From Pseudomonadota bacterium (lineage in GTDB: Bacteria; Pseudomonadota; Gammaproteobacteria; Steroidobacterales; Steroidobacteraceae): a stretch of 64,000 nucleotides of DNA. Below are positions 26,255 to 35,345 of this stretch, piece after piece. The translations under genes were made by a program, and so were the position numbers. The stretch lies in assembly GCA_023428645.1 (NCBI GenBank), contig JAEYXD010000232.1, positions 1-64,000 on the forward strand. Reading direction: 5' to 3'. Numbering within the stretch: the stretch's first letter is position 1; each line of letters opens with the position of its first letter. The notes beneath the pieces were generated by a model, which saw only the letters and a program-made list of their open reading frames with translations, ran no database searches and had not been told where the DNA came from.

Positions 26255-27166
26255 TTACGGTTGCCTGCGCTTGACGATGAATTCATCGATCTCGGCGACG
26301 AGATGCGCGGTGGCATCGCTGAACTTGCGTGCAAAAAATATCTCGCCGGGTCCGTAGCGATCATCCGATGTCAGGCGAGGGTCGGTAAGGAAGCGGCGGA
26401 TATGCGCCGGTCCGATCGGCTCGGGATGCGCGCCGCGTGCCGTCCAGTCCGTGTACGTGAAGTTGCGACTCATCCGCGCGGCATACGGCGAATTGCCGAT
26501 GATCGTATGGATCATGCCTTCGTCGGGAAACCAGGTGTTGCGGTAGAAGCGTACGAACGCAGTCTCGCGCGCGACGAAAGCGAGCACGTATTCGCAGGCC
26601 TCGCGAGTCAGCGCCCACCAGGTGCTGCCGGCATACGGCTGGCGTCCTTGCAGCGCCGTCTCGAAGTTGCGCTGCGCGGGGAGCAGGCCGACGCGAATCA
26701 ACGCTCGCCGCACGATCTTGAGCGGCATCGCGAGGGGATCGCCGCTCAATACTTTGTAGTGCCGCAGCCGCGACAGTGGTTTGCTGGTCTCATCGTCGGG
26801 CATCTTGACGATGTTCATGAACTGCGTTCCGGCGTTCGCCGCCAGATGCGCCGTGAATTCCTCGATGGGACGGAGCGGATAATCCGTGCCGCTCATCAAC
26901 ACGAGATAGTCGAAACGCTCCGGCGAGGCGAGCGCGCTCTCCATCAGGCGCAGCACCGCCGCAACCATCGTGAATTCGCCCCAGTACACCGCGACGCGCG
27001 GCATGACGAAGTGTGCGCCCGCACGCTGGCATCGTTCGAACGGCGCCAGGTCGAACTTCGCGTCCACATGGACGAAGGCCGCCGACTTCGGCGTCACGAT
27101 CGCCCGCACCAGACGCTCCAGATGCGCCGGGTTGTTGTAGGCCGTGATGAGAAAAGCGGTCTTCAT
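26255..27166 (-). CDS. Core-2/I-branching-type glycosyltransferase
   Basis: 303 residues of the Branch (beta-1,6-N-acetylglucosaminyltransferase-like) family: KTAFLITAYNNPAHLERLVRAI, FVHVDAKFD, YWGEFTMVAAVLRLMESAL, FDYLVLMSGTDYPLRP, GSTWWALTREACEYVL and NTWFPDEGMIHTII. It should transfer a sugar in the cytoplasm to an envelope or exopolysaccharide intermediate. It lies 85 bases after the polyprenyl glycosylphosphotransferase gene on the same strand, suggesting both act on one glycan, but no further glycan genes are nearby. Confidence 0.88.
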   Translation of the reverse strand: MKTAFLITAYNNPAHLERLVRAIVTPKSAAFVHVDAKFDLAPFERCQRAGAHFVMPRVAVYWGEFTMVAAVLRLMESALASPERFDYLVLMSGTDYPLRPIEEFTAHLAANAGTQFMNIVKMPDDETSKPLSRLRHYKVLSGDPLAMPLKIVRRALIRVGLLPAQRNFETALQGRQPYAGSTWWALTREACEYVLAFVARETAFVRFYRNTWFPDEGMIHTIIGNSPYAARMSRNFTYTDWTARGAHPEPIGPAHIRRFLTDPRLTSDDRYGPGEIFFARKFSDATAHLVAEIDEFIVKRRQP

Positions 27167-27251
27167 TGCGCTCGTTCAGTGCGTGCGCGAGCAGCCGCGG
27201 GTCGAGGGGCGCGCAGTCTAACGCGTGCTAGGGCTGAATGGCTGCAGGCGC

Positions 27252-28736
27252 TCAGTATGCGTTCTCGCGCTTCGCGACCATCCAGAAAGTCCTGATCAAG
27301 ATGCGCACGTCGAGCCACAGCGACCAATGCTGCAGATACTCGAGATCGTAGCGCACGCGCTCGGCCATCTTCTCGACCGTGTCCGTCTCGCCGCGACAGC
27401 CGTTGACCTGCGCCCATCCCGTGATCCCGGGCCGGACCTTATGACGCAGCATGTAGCCGCTGATCAGCTTGCGGTATTGCTCGTTGTGGGCGATCGCGTG
27501 CGGCCGCGGTCCGACGAAGCTCATGTGGCCGAGCAGTACGTTGAAGATCTGCGGCAGCTCGTCGAGGGACGTGCGGCGCAGGAAGCGACCGATCGGCGTG
27601 ATCCGAGCGTCACCGCGCGTTGCCTGGACGACGTCCGCGCCGTCCTCGCACACCGTCATCGACCGGAACTTGAACACGAGGATCTCTTCGCCGTTCAGGC
27701 CATAGCGCTTTTGTTTGAAGATGACACGCCCGCGCGAGGTCAGGCGGACCGCGAGCGCGATCACGAGCAGCAGCGGCCATGAAACCGCGATCGCACCGAT
27801 CGCGAGCGCGACGTCGGCGGCCCGCTTGCGCAGCGCGCACAGTCCCTGCAGCGGGGTTTCGGTCACGGACAGTGCGGCCATGCCGTTGATCTCGACGTAG
27901 CGCGGCTGCAAGAGCTCGAAGGAGAACAGGTCGGGCACGAAATACACGGATGCGGTCGTGTCGCGCAATTCCGTGAGCAGATGCTGGATGCGCGAGGCAT
28001 TCGAGATCGGAACGGCGATGTAGACGCTGTGAATGCCATGCTCGCGCACATAATCCGCCACGTTCTTCGCGTGGCCTTTCAACTGCGCGAGCGCCGCCGT
28101 CGGCAGGCGCTCCGGCTCGCGAAAATCGAAATAGCCCATGAACTGGCTCGTCCAAGCGCGAGCCTGCATGCGACGCACGAGCTCGATGCCGACGTCGTTG
28201 ATGCCGACGACGATATGCCGCTGCGCATGCGTACGCTTGCGGCTCATCCAGCGCGCGATCTGCGCGCTCGCCCAATGCGCGCCGGCGAGGTTCATGCCCG
28301 TCGCGACGAACCACGCGCCAACGACCTCGCGCGAGAACAGATCCTGAACGCCCATCGTGAGCGCGATCACGATCAGGAGCGCGGCCACGATCGTCCATTC
28401 GAGCAACGTGCGCAGCAGTCCGTGGCGAGCGATGCGCGGCTCGGCGATCCACTGATCGAAATTCGGCGGGCGCATGATCTGAGTGGTGAGCAACGTCGCG
28501 ACGAGCGCGGCGGCCACGTATTCGGTCGCGAACGTGGCATCGAAACCTGCGATCGCAACGGCGAGCGTCGACACGACGACGGCGGGATTCACCACGTACC
28601 GCAGCAGCAGCATGCTGCCAGGATCGAGCGTGCCGACGCGGATCGATTTGGGTGCGGCCGTTTTACTTATGCTCGTGCCGTTCTGGCCGTGGCTGGAGGC
28701 AAGACGTGTGACCAATTCTTCAGGCGCGCTCGACAT
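27252..28736 (-). CDS. Polyprenyl glycosylphosphotransferase (undecaprenyl-phosphate sugar phosphotransferase, WcaJ-type)
   Basis: The N-terminal half has several membrane helices and a CoA-binding-like region (IVVGINDVGIELVRRM, HGIHSVYIAVPIS). The C-terminal bacterial sugar transferase domain follows with LVIALAVRLTSRGRVIFKQKRYGLNGEEILVFKFRSM, LRRTSLDELPQIFNVLLGHMSFVGPRPHA and VRPGITGWAQVNGCRGET. It loads the first hexose-1-phosphate on undecaprenyl phosphate for exopolysaccharide synthesis. The protein is near the usual length for the family. Only one other glycan gene is adjacent. Confidence 0.93.
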   Translation of the reverse strand: MSSAPEELVTRLASSHGQNGTSISKTAAPKSIRVGTLDPGSMLLLRYVVNPAVVVSTLAVAIAGFDATFATEYVAAALVATLLTTQIMRPPNFDQWIAEPRIARHGLLRTLLEWTIVAALLIVIALTMGVQDLFSREVVGAWFVATGMNLAGAHWASAQIARWMSRKRTHAQRHIVVGINDVGIELVRRMQARAWTSQFMGYFDFREPERLPTAALAQLKGHAKNVADYVREHGIHSVYIAVPISNASRIQHLLTELRDTTASVYFVPDLFSFELLQPRYVEINGMAALSVTETPLQGLCALRKRAADVALAIGAIAVSWPLLLVIALAVRLTSRGRVIFKQKRYGLNGEEILVFKFRSMTVCEDGADVVQATRGDARITPIGRFLRRTSLDELPQIFNVLLGHMSFVGPRPHAIAHNEQYRKLISGYMLRHKVRPGITGWAQVNGCRGETDTVEKMAERVRYDLEYLQHWSLWLDVRILIRTFWMVAKRENAY

Positions 28737-28863
28737 TTCGACGTGAAACCCCTCCCCAGGGGGACGTAAGCCTGCCGAAGCGGGTGAGCACGAAATGTGG
28801 ACCAGTTCTCACTTTGGTAAGGCATGCCCTTAGTGCTTAAGTGGGCGAACGCCCGAGCGCGAA

Positions 28864-29670
28864 TTATGTCCGATTCGGCTTGCGAAACTTGAAGACGAAC
28901 TGATCCGTGCGGCGACGGACCTTTGGATTGAATACGGAAAGCGAGTAGTCGTCAGTCGCATGGCGCAGCACATCGCTCGCGCCGACGAACTCGAAGCCGG
29001 CTCGCTCGAAGTCCTCGAGGACGAGCTGCGGATCGATTCGATGCAGGCGGCTCGCGATGTCCACTGCGTCCTCACGCGCCGTCGCAGGTCCGACATGATC
29101 GACGACCACGACGAGGCCGCCGGGCCTCAACGCCGAATGCAGCCGGGCGAGCACGCGCTCCGGATCGCCGAGCGTCTCCGGCGAGTCGCGCGGCCGCCAA
29201 TACAGATCGTGATACACGAGCACGAACAGCACGCGGTCCAACGATTCCGGCGTGAGCGGAATGTAGTTGCTCGGCGCGTTGAGGCGCTGCGTATTCGGCA
29301 GCCGCTTGCGGCCGAGCCGCGTCAGCAGCTCATGATTGGCCGCCTGATTATAGAGTTCGTTGTTGTAAGCGATGACGCGTCCGGTCGGACCGACGACGCG
29401 CGACAGCAGCTCGGTGTAGTAGCCGGGCCCGGAGTAGAAATCGAGCGCGTGCTGCCCAGGCGCGATCTCGAGGAATTGCAGCACGTCTTGCGGTTTGCGC
29501 CACGCATCTTCGACGCGGTCGCCTGGCAGGCGCTCGCTCGCGATCGCCGCAGCGATCGGATCCGTGGGAGTGTTCGCCGCCTTCGATGCCGCGCCGTGAA
29601 AACCGAAAGCGAGGAGCAACCCGCCGACGGCAAGGAACGCGGCGCGATGCGAATGGATGTGGCGGCTCAT
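28864..29670 (-). CDS. Exported class I SAM-methyltransferase-like protein
   Basis: The N-terminus is a clear signal peptide (AAFLAVGGLLLAFGFHGAASKAA). The body has a class I methyltransferase fold: LQFLEIAPGQHALDFYSGPGYYTELLSRVVGPTGRVIAYN for the SAM motif I region, FVLVYHDLYW, and LRPGGLVVVVDHVG for later strands. Similar signal-bearing proteins are known in proteobacteria, but a SAM supply in the periplasm is not established, so catalysis is open. The motif-I glycines are reduced (DFYSGPG). It stands alone. Confidence 0.75.
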   Translation of the reverse strand: MSRHIHSHRAAFLAVGGLLLAFGFHGAASKAANTPTDPIAAAIASERLPGDRVEDAWRKPQDVLQFLEIAPGQHALDFYSGPGYYTELLSRVVGPTGRVIAYNNELYNQAANHELLTRLGRKRLPNTQRLNAPSNYIPLTPESLDRVLFVLVYHDLYWRPRDSPETLGDPERVLARLHSALRPGGLVVVVDHVGPATAREDAVDIASRLHRIDPQLVLEDFERAGFEFVGASDVLRHATDDYSLSVFNPKVRRRTDQFVFKFRKPNRT

Positions 29671-29723
29671 GCGCGCGCACCATGGTGCGCGCGCCTGCGA
29701 GCGTCAAGCGCGTTGGCATTCCT

Positions 29724-31193
29724 TCATGTTGGGCCGCCCCGCGGCACGATCGACTGGACGATCGGGTCCAGGAACGGCGCCAGCACGGCGTAATCCGCGT
29801 TCCAATCGGCTTCGCCGAACGTGCGTTCTCGCGAGATCGCGGGTTGCTGCGGCCCGGCGCGCGCGATGACGAGATCGAGGCTCGGAATCACGACGATCAA
29901 ACTATCGCCCAGTCCCCACGCCCAGAACGCATCGCGCGGCACGTTAGGCAACGCGCCCGTCGCATTCGTCCACCACAGCACGCCATAGCGATGCTGCGCG
30001 TCCGGAAACTCGGCTGGCTCCGCGAGCGCCGCGGTCGCCGCTTCGGGGCGTGGCGTACGCACGAGCTCGACGAATGACGGCGAAACGACGCGCTGCGCGT
30101 TCGCCCACTCGCCGTAGCGCAGGAAGAGCAGGCCGACGCGCGCGAGCGTATTGACGTTCGCCACCATGCCGGCGGCGAACTCGCGATGCTCGATGCCGTT
30201 CGGTCGCGGATCCCTGCGCAGGCCCGAGGTCGAGCGCCGCCATTGGATGTCGTCGCGCTCGTTGATGCCGAGCACCGGCCATACGCGCGAGACGAACAGA
30301 TTCTGCAGATCGTCCGCGTAGAGGGTCGTCAGCGTGTCCGCAAGCCAGTTCAAGCCGCCGTCGGAGTAGTGCCATTGCGTTCCAGGTGCGGCGAGCAGCA
30401 CGCCGTAGCCGCCGGTCTTCTCGAACCCGGCCGTGTGCGTCGCGAGCTGCAGGAGCGTGATCGCTTGCAGGTGCGTGGGATCGTTCCACGCTGGCGGCGT
30501 ACCGAACGTCGGCAAGTGCGTCACCGCGCGATCGTCGATGCGGAGGCGGTTCTCGTCCATGAAGATGCCGAGCGCAATCGAGCCGATGGACTTCGTCGTC
30601 GACTTGACATCGAAGCGCTCATCGATGTTGCCCCACGAGTGCACGACGTAGCCGTGTCGTGAGATGAGCCCGGCGCCGCCGGCTCGCAGCGCATACGCCT
30701 GCGCGTCGACGAGCCCTTCAGGACGCATACCGACCTCTCCCGGCGCGATCCGCATCCAGCCGCGATCCGGATCGGCATCCGACAGGTCCGGCGCCGGATA
30801 CACGGTCGACTTCACTCTGACCCTGACCTGATCGCTTGCCTGCAAGGCTCCGTCGGTGGCGGTGAACGTCAGCGTGTACGTGCCAGGCGTCGCGAACGTT
30901 ACGGTCGGCGTGAGCAGCGCGGCATCATTGAACTCGACCTCGCTCGAGTCGGCCCGCCACGAAAACTGCAGCGAGCGCGAGGGCAGGCCGTCGTCCGTCG
31001 CGGTCGCCGCCAGCTGCGTCCTGGCGTCTGGCCAATCGATCGTCAGATCCGGTCCGGCGTCGACGACCGGCGCGGCATTTTGCTGCGTGCTCGGCGCGGC
31101 GGGCGGATCGCCCGGATACTGAATGAGCGGCGGCTTTTCACAGCCGGCGAGTACCGCGCAAGTGAACAGCGCGAACGATGATAGGCGATGCAT
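29724..31193 (-). CDS. PKD-domain serine beta-lactamase-family lipoprotein
   Basis: A lipoprotein signal (FALFTCAVLAGC) is followed by a PKD-like Ig domain (VVDAGPDLTIDWPDARTQLAATATDDG, PGTYTLTFTATDGALQASDQV) and a class C beta-lactamase-like serine hydrolase domain. The SxxK nucleophile motif is STTKS, the second motif YSD is in WHYSDGGLNWLADTL, and a late ..WAWGLGDSLIVVIP strand precedes the end. More likely an envelope esterase or peptidase than an antibiotic resistance enzyme. It is a single gene on the minus strand, 53 bases upstream of the exported methyltransferase-like gene. Confidence 0.85.
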   Translation of the reverse strand: MHRLSSFALFTCAVLAGCEKPPLIQYPGDPPAAPSTQQNAAPVVDAGPDLTIDWPDARTQLAATATDDGLPSRSLQFSWRADSSEVEFNDAALLTPTVTFATPGTYTLTFTATDGALQASDQVRVRVKSTVYPAPDLSDADPDRGWMRIAPGEVGMRPEGLVDAQAYALRAGGAGLISRHGYVVHSWGNIDERFDVKSTTKSIGSIALGIFMDENRLRIDDRAVTHLPTFGTPPAWNDPTHLQAITLLQLATHTAGFEKTGGYGVLLAAPGTQWHYSDGGLNWLADTLTTLYADDLQNLFVSRVWPVLGINERDDIQWRRSTSGLRRDPRPNGIEHREFAAGMVANVNTLARVGLLFLRYGEWANAQRVVSPSFVELVRTPRPEAATAALAEPAEFPDAQHRYGVLWWTNATGALPNVPRDAFWAWGLGDSLIVVIPSLDLVIARAGPQQPAISRERTFGEADWNADYAVLAPFLDPIVQSIVPRGGPT

Positions 31194-31376
31194 GTTGGTG
31201 ATCCCGATTGTTGTTAGCGGGATCGCGCTTGAAAAAACTTCGCTGCTCGGTCAGGAAGTTTCTACAACCTGACACGTGCTCGAGCCCGGCCGTCGCAGGA
31301 AACGCGTATCCCTCGACTACATACAATCAAGAACCATGCCTGGTCGGACGCGGCATCGACGCCGCGCGAGCGGCGA

Positions 31377-31835
31377 TCACTCAGTGCGGGCGCGCTTGCG
31401 CGGCGCGGTCCAGGAAGCGGGACCGGGACCGCGGGCGGCGGCGCGATCGCACGGATTCGACAACTTGCACTTGTCGAGCGACAGGCAGCCGCAGCCGATG
31501 CACTCCGTGAGGCCGTTGCGCAAGCGCTCGAGCTCGAGCAGCTTCGCATCGATGTGCCGCTGCCAGCTCGCGGAGAGCTTCGCCCATTCGGCGCGTGTCG
31601 GCACGGCGTGACGCGGCAGCTTGCGCAGCTCGGTGGCGACCTCTTCCAGCGATAGACCGAGGCGCTGCGCGAACACGATGAATGCGATGCGCCGCAGGAC
31701 GGCACGCGGATAACGCCGGTGTCCCGCTGGCGTACGTTCGGAGTGGATCAGGCCGCGCGCCTCGTAGAAGCGCAGCGCCGATGTTGCGACGCCGCTGCGC
31801 GCCGCGATTTCACCGATCGTCATCGTGGTGTCCAT
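31377..31835 (-). CDS. soxR: Redox-sensitive transcriptional activator SoxR
   Basis: 152 residues of the MerR family: TIGEIAARSGVATSALRFYEARGLIHSERTPAGHRRY for the DNA-binding head, a dimerisation helix (PTRAEWAKLSASWQRHIDAKLLELERL), and the [2Fe-2S] cluster signature CIGCGCLSLDKC. The start at 31835 matches family length; the ORF extension to 31955 covers the operator. It is divergent from a hemerythrin gene, with a SoxR box 31 bases before its own start. SoxR responds to redox-cycling compounds; no soxS is seen. Confidence 0.95.
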   Translation of the reverse strand: MDTTMTIGEIAARSGVATSALRFYEARGLIHSERTPAGHRRYPRAVLRRIAFIVFAQRLGLSLEEVATELRKLPRHAVPTRAEWAKLSASWQRHIDAKLLELERLRNGLTECIGCGCLSLDKCKLSNPCDRAAARGPGPASWTAPRKRARTE

Positions 31836-31865
31836 GCGGCGACGGTAGAAGACGCGGCCATTGAC

Positions 31866-31881
31866 TTCAAGTGCGCTTGAA
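31866..31881. promoter_or_regulatory. SoxR box between soxR and the hemerythrin gene
   Basis: TTCAAG-TGCG-CTTGAA closely follows the SoxR consensus CCTCAAG...CTTGAGG. A plus-strand -35-like TTGACT (31861-31866) and an AT-rich -10-like CTTAAG (31884-31889) flank it, which places the operator in the promoter spacer as in other SoxR/MerR-controlled promoters and points towards the hemerythrin gene. Confidence 0.78.
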
Positions 31882-31929
31882 CTCTTAAGCTCGCCGCGTT
31901 CGTTCGTTCCATGCGGTTCGGAGGTTGCC

Positions 31930-32496
31930 ATGCCCGCGACGGCCCTGACGGTCATTCACAAACACATCAGACGCGAGATGTTCGATTTTTCCATGCGGCT
32001 GTTTCGCGCCGGCACGCAAGACGTCGGCGCGATCCAGCTGGCGTTCGAGGAACTGGCGGTGTTGCTGCGCACGCATGCGGCGCAGGAGGAAACGCGGCTG
32101 GCGCCGTTGCTGACTGCCATGGGCACCGGCGACGCGGCAGCATTGTTGCGGGATCATCACCGGCTCGAGGTCGAGCTCGATCGGGTCGCGTCGCATGCCC
32201 GCGCGTTGGACTCGCGCGCGAGCACCTGCACGGAGGCGCTGTTGCAGCTGCATCTGGATTGGAACAGGTACTTGAGCGCCTACCTCGCGCATCTGGACGA
32301 GGAGGAGCGCACGCTGTTTGCTGGTCTCGCGCCAAGCATGCCGCTCGATGCGATCGCTGCAACGGCCTTGGCGCAGGGCGCGGAAGGCGAGAAATTTTTG
32401 GGGCGGTTGTGGTCCGTCACGACGCCGAGCGAGCGCATCGCGATCGAGGGCGCGCACGCAAGAGGCGCGTGCCGCGAGACGGAGCTGTCGGCGTGA
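31930..32496 (+). CDS. Hemerythrin-like (HHE domain) protein
   Basis: 188 residues. The start at 31930 has GGAGG six bases upstream. The helical bundle shows the HHE-type metal ligands: VIHKHIRREMFDF, LLRTHAAQEETRL, LLRDHHRLEVELD, and LAHLDEEERTLFAGL. It should bind a di-iron centre and may sense or carry oxygen, or handle NO/peroxide. It is placed directly behind a SoxR-type promoter, so it is probably the first target of the adjacent SoxR. Confidence 0.85.
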   Translation: MPATALTVIHKHIRREMFDFSMRLFRAGTQDVGAIQLAFEELAVLLRTHAAQEETRLAPLLTAMGTGDAAALLRDHHRLEVELDRVASHARALDSRASTCTEALLQLHLDWNRYLSAYLAHLDEEERTLFAGLAPSMPLDAIAATALAQGAEGEKFLGRLWSVTTPSERIAIEGAHARGACRETELSA

Positions 32497-32532
32497 GGGC
32501 GTGTTGGCGGCCGGCGGATTGCGCCGCGAACG

Positions 32533-34104
32533 TCAGCTGCTGAGTATCGAGCTCAACATCTGTTGCAGTCCCGACAGTCCCGAGAGTCGATCGTCGACGA
32601 CGGAGCCCGTGAGGAGCGCCGCTGTGATCAGCCCGACCAGCAACAGGGACCCGAGCCAGCGGCTCGACCTCGGCGCGGAGCCGGCTGGCCGCGTGCTCGC
32701 CCACGGCTCCTCCGGATCGAAAATCGGCGCGAGTATCGGCCCGAGGCTGGGCTCGAGCGGTTGCGTGCGCGGATCGACGCGCACGAGCCGGCGCGAGCCT
32801 TGCGCGTGATCGGGCAGGTGGGCAAGTCCGTGGGTCGCGAGGATTGCGGAGACCGCGTCAATCGTCAGTCCCGTGTGCTCCGCGAGCAGGCGGTTGCGCA
32901 ACGCTTCGATCGTCGCGCGCTCTGCCGGGTGCCGTGCCTCGATGATCAGATTGCATTCGACATCGAATCCCATCGAGCGGCGATTCAGATTTGCCGAGCC
33001 GACGACGAGCCAGCGATCGTCGAAGACCGCGAGCTTCGAATGCAGATTGATGCCGAGATCGCCCGCGAACGCCGCCACGAGCGGCGCGCGGTCGCTCACG
33101 CCGGCCTGCCGCAGGACATCGCAGAATGCGCTCCGTCCGTAGCCCATGGTCTGGCGCTCGGCATGAGTCTTCGGGCGATCCATGCCGACGAGCAATCCTT
33201 GCAGCTGCGGCCGCGCGCGCAACCGCGCGGCCAGCGCCTGCGCGATGCGCGTGCTCGTGAAGTATTGGTTCTCGAGATACAGCGAGTGCTCGGCGCTGGC
33301 GATCGCGCGTGCATAGAACGCTTCGATCTCGCGGCTCGCCTGTCGCGCGCCCATGGCCGGCAGCGTTCGGGCGATACCGACGCGAACGTCTCGGAACTCC
33401 ACACGCAGACCGTGCGGCCACAGTTCCGGCGCGTCGCTCACGGGCTTGGGGCGCTCCGCGCTCGGCCAGCCCGCGAGCAAGTAGTCGTGCAGGTCGCGCG
33501 CGACCGGGCCGCTCACGCACAACTGGGTGTCATGGACCGGAATGTAGGGCCCGTCGTCAGGATCGGTGCGCCGTGGCTCGTGCACCTCGTGCGCGCACGT
33601 GTCCCAACGCTTGTGCGTGAGGTCGATTCCTCCACAAAACGCGAGCGCATCGTCCACCACAACGACTTTGTGATGGACGCAGCCGGTCACTGGATGCGTG
33701 CCGTCGTCGTGAAAGTGAACGCCGAGCCGCGTGAGCCGAGCGCGCGTCTTCGCTTCGCGATCGTCGCTGTAGAACCAGTGATAGTCCCAACGGACGACGT
33801 GAATCTCCATCTCGGGACGCTGGCGCAGGATATAGCCGAGCAATTCGCCCAGCTCCTGCGGCGCGCTGTCGCGGTGCGCGGGCTCGCTGTGTCCTCGCGG
33901 CAGGCGCGTGCGTGTATCGAAGTCCCAGCCCGCGATCAGAATCTGCCGACGCGCTTGCAGCAGCGCTGCGCGCAGGGCTTTGAAGTATTCGTCCGCATCC
34001 ACGAGCAGGGTGGCCCGCGCGGCCGCGCTCGCGCGCCAGCACGTCGTGCCCGCCTGCAAGAGAGAATCATCCGCTGCACACGCTCGGTCGAGGTTCGCGC
34101 TCAT
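32533..34104 (-). CDS. Phospholipase D / cardiolipin synthase-family protein
   Basis: 523 residues with two HKD motifs: the first in VTGCVHHKVVVVDDALAFCGGIDL (HxK), the second in LHSKLAVFDDRWLVVGSANLNRRSMG (HxK...GSxN). A C-terminal transmembrane helix (WLGSLLLVGLITAALLTG) anchors it. The layout, with a long middle region, resembles eukaryote-like PLD/transphosphatidylase enzymes rather than the classical ClsA. It may act on membrane phospholipids by transphosphatidylation. The gene is convergent with the hemerythrin gene and alone on its strand. Confidence 0.88.
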   Translation of the reverse strand: MSANLDRACAADDSLLQAGTTCWRASAAARATLLVDADEYFKALRAALLQARRQILIAGWDFDTRTRLPRGHSEPAHRDSAPQELGELLGYILRQRPEMEIHVVRWDYHWFYSDDREAKTRARLTRLGVHFHDDGTHPVTGCVHHKVVVVDDALAFCGGIDLTHKRWDTCAHEVHEPRRTDPDDGPYIPVHDTQLCVSGPVARDLHDYLLAGWPSAERPKPVSDAPELWPHGLRVEFRDVRVGIARTLPAMGARQASREIEAFYARAIASAEHSLYLENQYFTSTRIAQALAARLRARPQLQGLLVGMDRPKTHAERQTMGYGRSAFCDVLRQAGVSDRAPLVAAFAGDLGINLHSKLAVFDDRWLVVGSANLNRRSMGFDVECNLIIEARHPAERATIEALRNRLLAEHTGLTIDAVSAILATHGLAHLPDHAQGSRRLVRVDPRTQPLEPSLGPILAPIFDPEEPWASTRPAGSAPRSSRWLGSLLLVGLITAALLTGSVVDDRLSGLSGLQQMLSSILSS

Positions 34105-34246
34105 GGAGCCTCAACGCGCTACGGCGCCCAAAGTCTCAGCATGACGTTCGCTTCACGTCATGCGAAAAAGGGCAGGGCAGTGTGGCTGTAATTCTTCTAT
34201 AGGCGCGCGCTTGCGCGCGGCCGTTGCGACGGCGCGAAACAAAGAA

Positions 34247-34266
34247 AAGCCCTGCGTGCAGGGCTT
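34247..34266 (-). terminator. Rho-independent terminator
   Basis: AAGCCCTG-CGTG-CAGGGCTT forms an eight-pair stem. On the minus strand it is followed by the T-rich stretch TTCTTTGTTTC, ending the transcript of the PEP-CTERM-like gene, which stops at 34304. Confidence 0.8.
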
Positions 34267-34303
34267 CAAATGGGTCGGGCTCGTCGAAGCCTGATCAGGC
34301 TTC

Positions 34304-35041
34304 TCAGCTTGCGGCTAGCCGCTTCTGTTTCTTTTTCCGGCCTGCCAATCGCAGTCCGGCGAGCCCCAACACAACCAACCCCAGTGCGCCCGGTGCGGGA
34401 ACGGCGACCGGTTCGATCCCCGGCGCGGGCTCGAGCTCCGGTCCGACCGGATCGAGAATGCTCGGCGGCGGATCGGTGAGCGGATGTCCGCCGCCGGGTG
34501 CGTTCGTCTCCGGCGAGCCGTTCGCCGGCTCGCTCGGCGTGGTTTCGTCGGCCGGGCTCGATGAGACCGCGTCTCCCTTGCCCGCCTGCGAAGCATCCGC
34601 GGGCTGACTTGACGGGCCTGCGGCATTGTTGACGCGGCTGCGGCCGAAGCCCGCGGCGCCGAGAGTCTCGAACATCGGGCCGTTCATCAACGAGGCCACG
34701 CGGATCGTTGCGCCGCGCGCGCTGTCAGAGTCCTGAATGAGCGAATCGAAATGCGCGCCGACGTCGGCGACGTACTCGCGCTCCAGATGGCTCCAGTCGA
34801 ACAACTCCGGCAGTGAGACATCCAGGCTCGGCAAGTAGAGCTCATCGAGCTGAAAGCGCTTGAGGTCGCCGTCTTCCGCGTATTCGCGCGGGAGGGCGGC
34901 TCGGCTCGAGGAGAATTCCGATACGGCGACCGTCGCATCCGCGGCATTCCCCGCGTGGCGCCAGAACGTGAACGAGGGCGCGTGCGCGGTCGAGACGACC
35001 AACGTGAGGAGCAACAAATAATGCGAGTGGATCTTGAACAT
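34304..35041 (-). CDS. PEP-CTERM-like sorted protein, 245 aa
   Basis: Signal peptide at the start (FKIHSHYLLLLTLVVSTAHA, ATG 35041). The middle part is acidic, then a long Ser/Pro/Glu/Gly-rich low-complexity stretch (about 130-200). The end reads VPAPGALGLVVLGLAGLRLAGRKKK, i.e. a short Pro motif, a hydrophobic helix and a basic tail, as in PEP-CTERM exosortase substrates (with VPAP in place of VPEP). No exosortase or EPS locus lies in the window. Probably exported and processed at the cell surface; function unknown. Confidence 0.7.
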   Translation of the reverse strand: MFKIHSHYLLLLTLVVSTAHAPSFTFWRHAGNAADATVAVSEFSSSRAALPREYAEDGDLKRFQLDELYLPSLDVSLPELFDWSHLEREYVADVGAHFDSLIQDSDSARGATIRVASLMNGPMFETLGAAGFGRSRVNNAAGPSSQPADASQAGKGDAVSSSPADETTPSEPANGSPETNAPGGGHPLTDPPPSILDPVGPELEPAPGIEPVAVPAPGALGLVVLGLAGLRLAGRKKKQKRLAAS

Positions 35042-35345
35042 TTTTTGAACGGGCTCCCATCCAATCCTTGCTTCGACGTATGCCCGTTCATTGCAAGTCG
35101 AGTACCGGAAGCGTGCGCGCTCGACATAAGCGGCCAAAAGTTCTATTTCGACGCCGCAAAGTGTGACGCACGCCGCACTTTCGCGTGCCTTCGAGTCGTC
35201 GCTGGCGAGCGGGCTTCGGCGCGCGCGACGCGCGTTGTAAGGATTGGCGACGCACGTCAAAACATTGATGTAAAAAGGTTGAGAGCCGCGGTCTGCTTTA
35301 CATAGTCTTACTGCATCGCTCGCTGCTCCTGTTCATTTGCTCACC
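35042..35345. other. Divergent regulatory region, candidate promoter for mltD
   Basis: About 300 bases between the PEP-CTERM-like gene and the transglycosylase gene. On the plus strand TTGAGA (35279-35284), a 16-base spacer and CATAGT (35301-35306) form an acceptable sigma-70 promoter 40 bases before the mltD start. The rest shows no gene or clear operator. Confidence 0.4.

Noticed and set aside
29724..31193. Antibiotic-resistance beta-lactamase
   Set aside because: The SxxK fold is present, but the PKD-lipoprotein architecture and context point to an envelope hydrolase.
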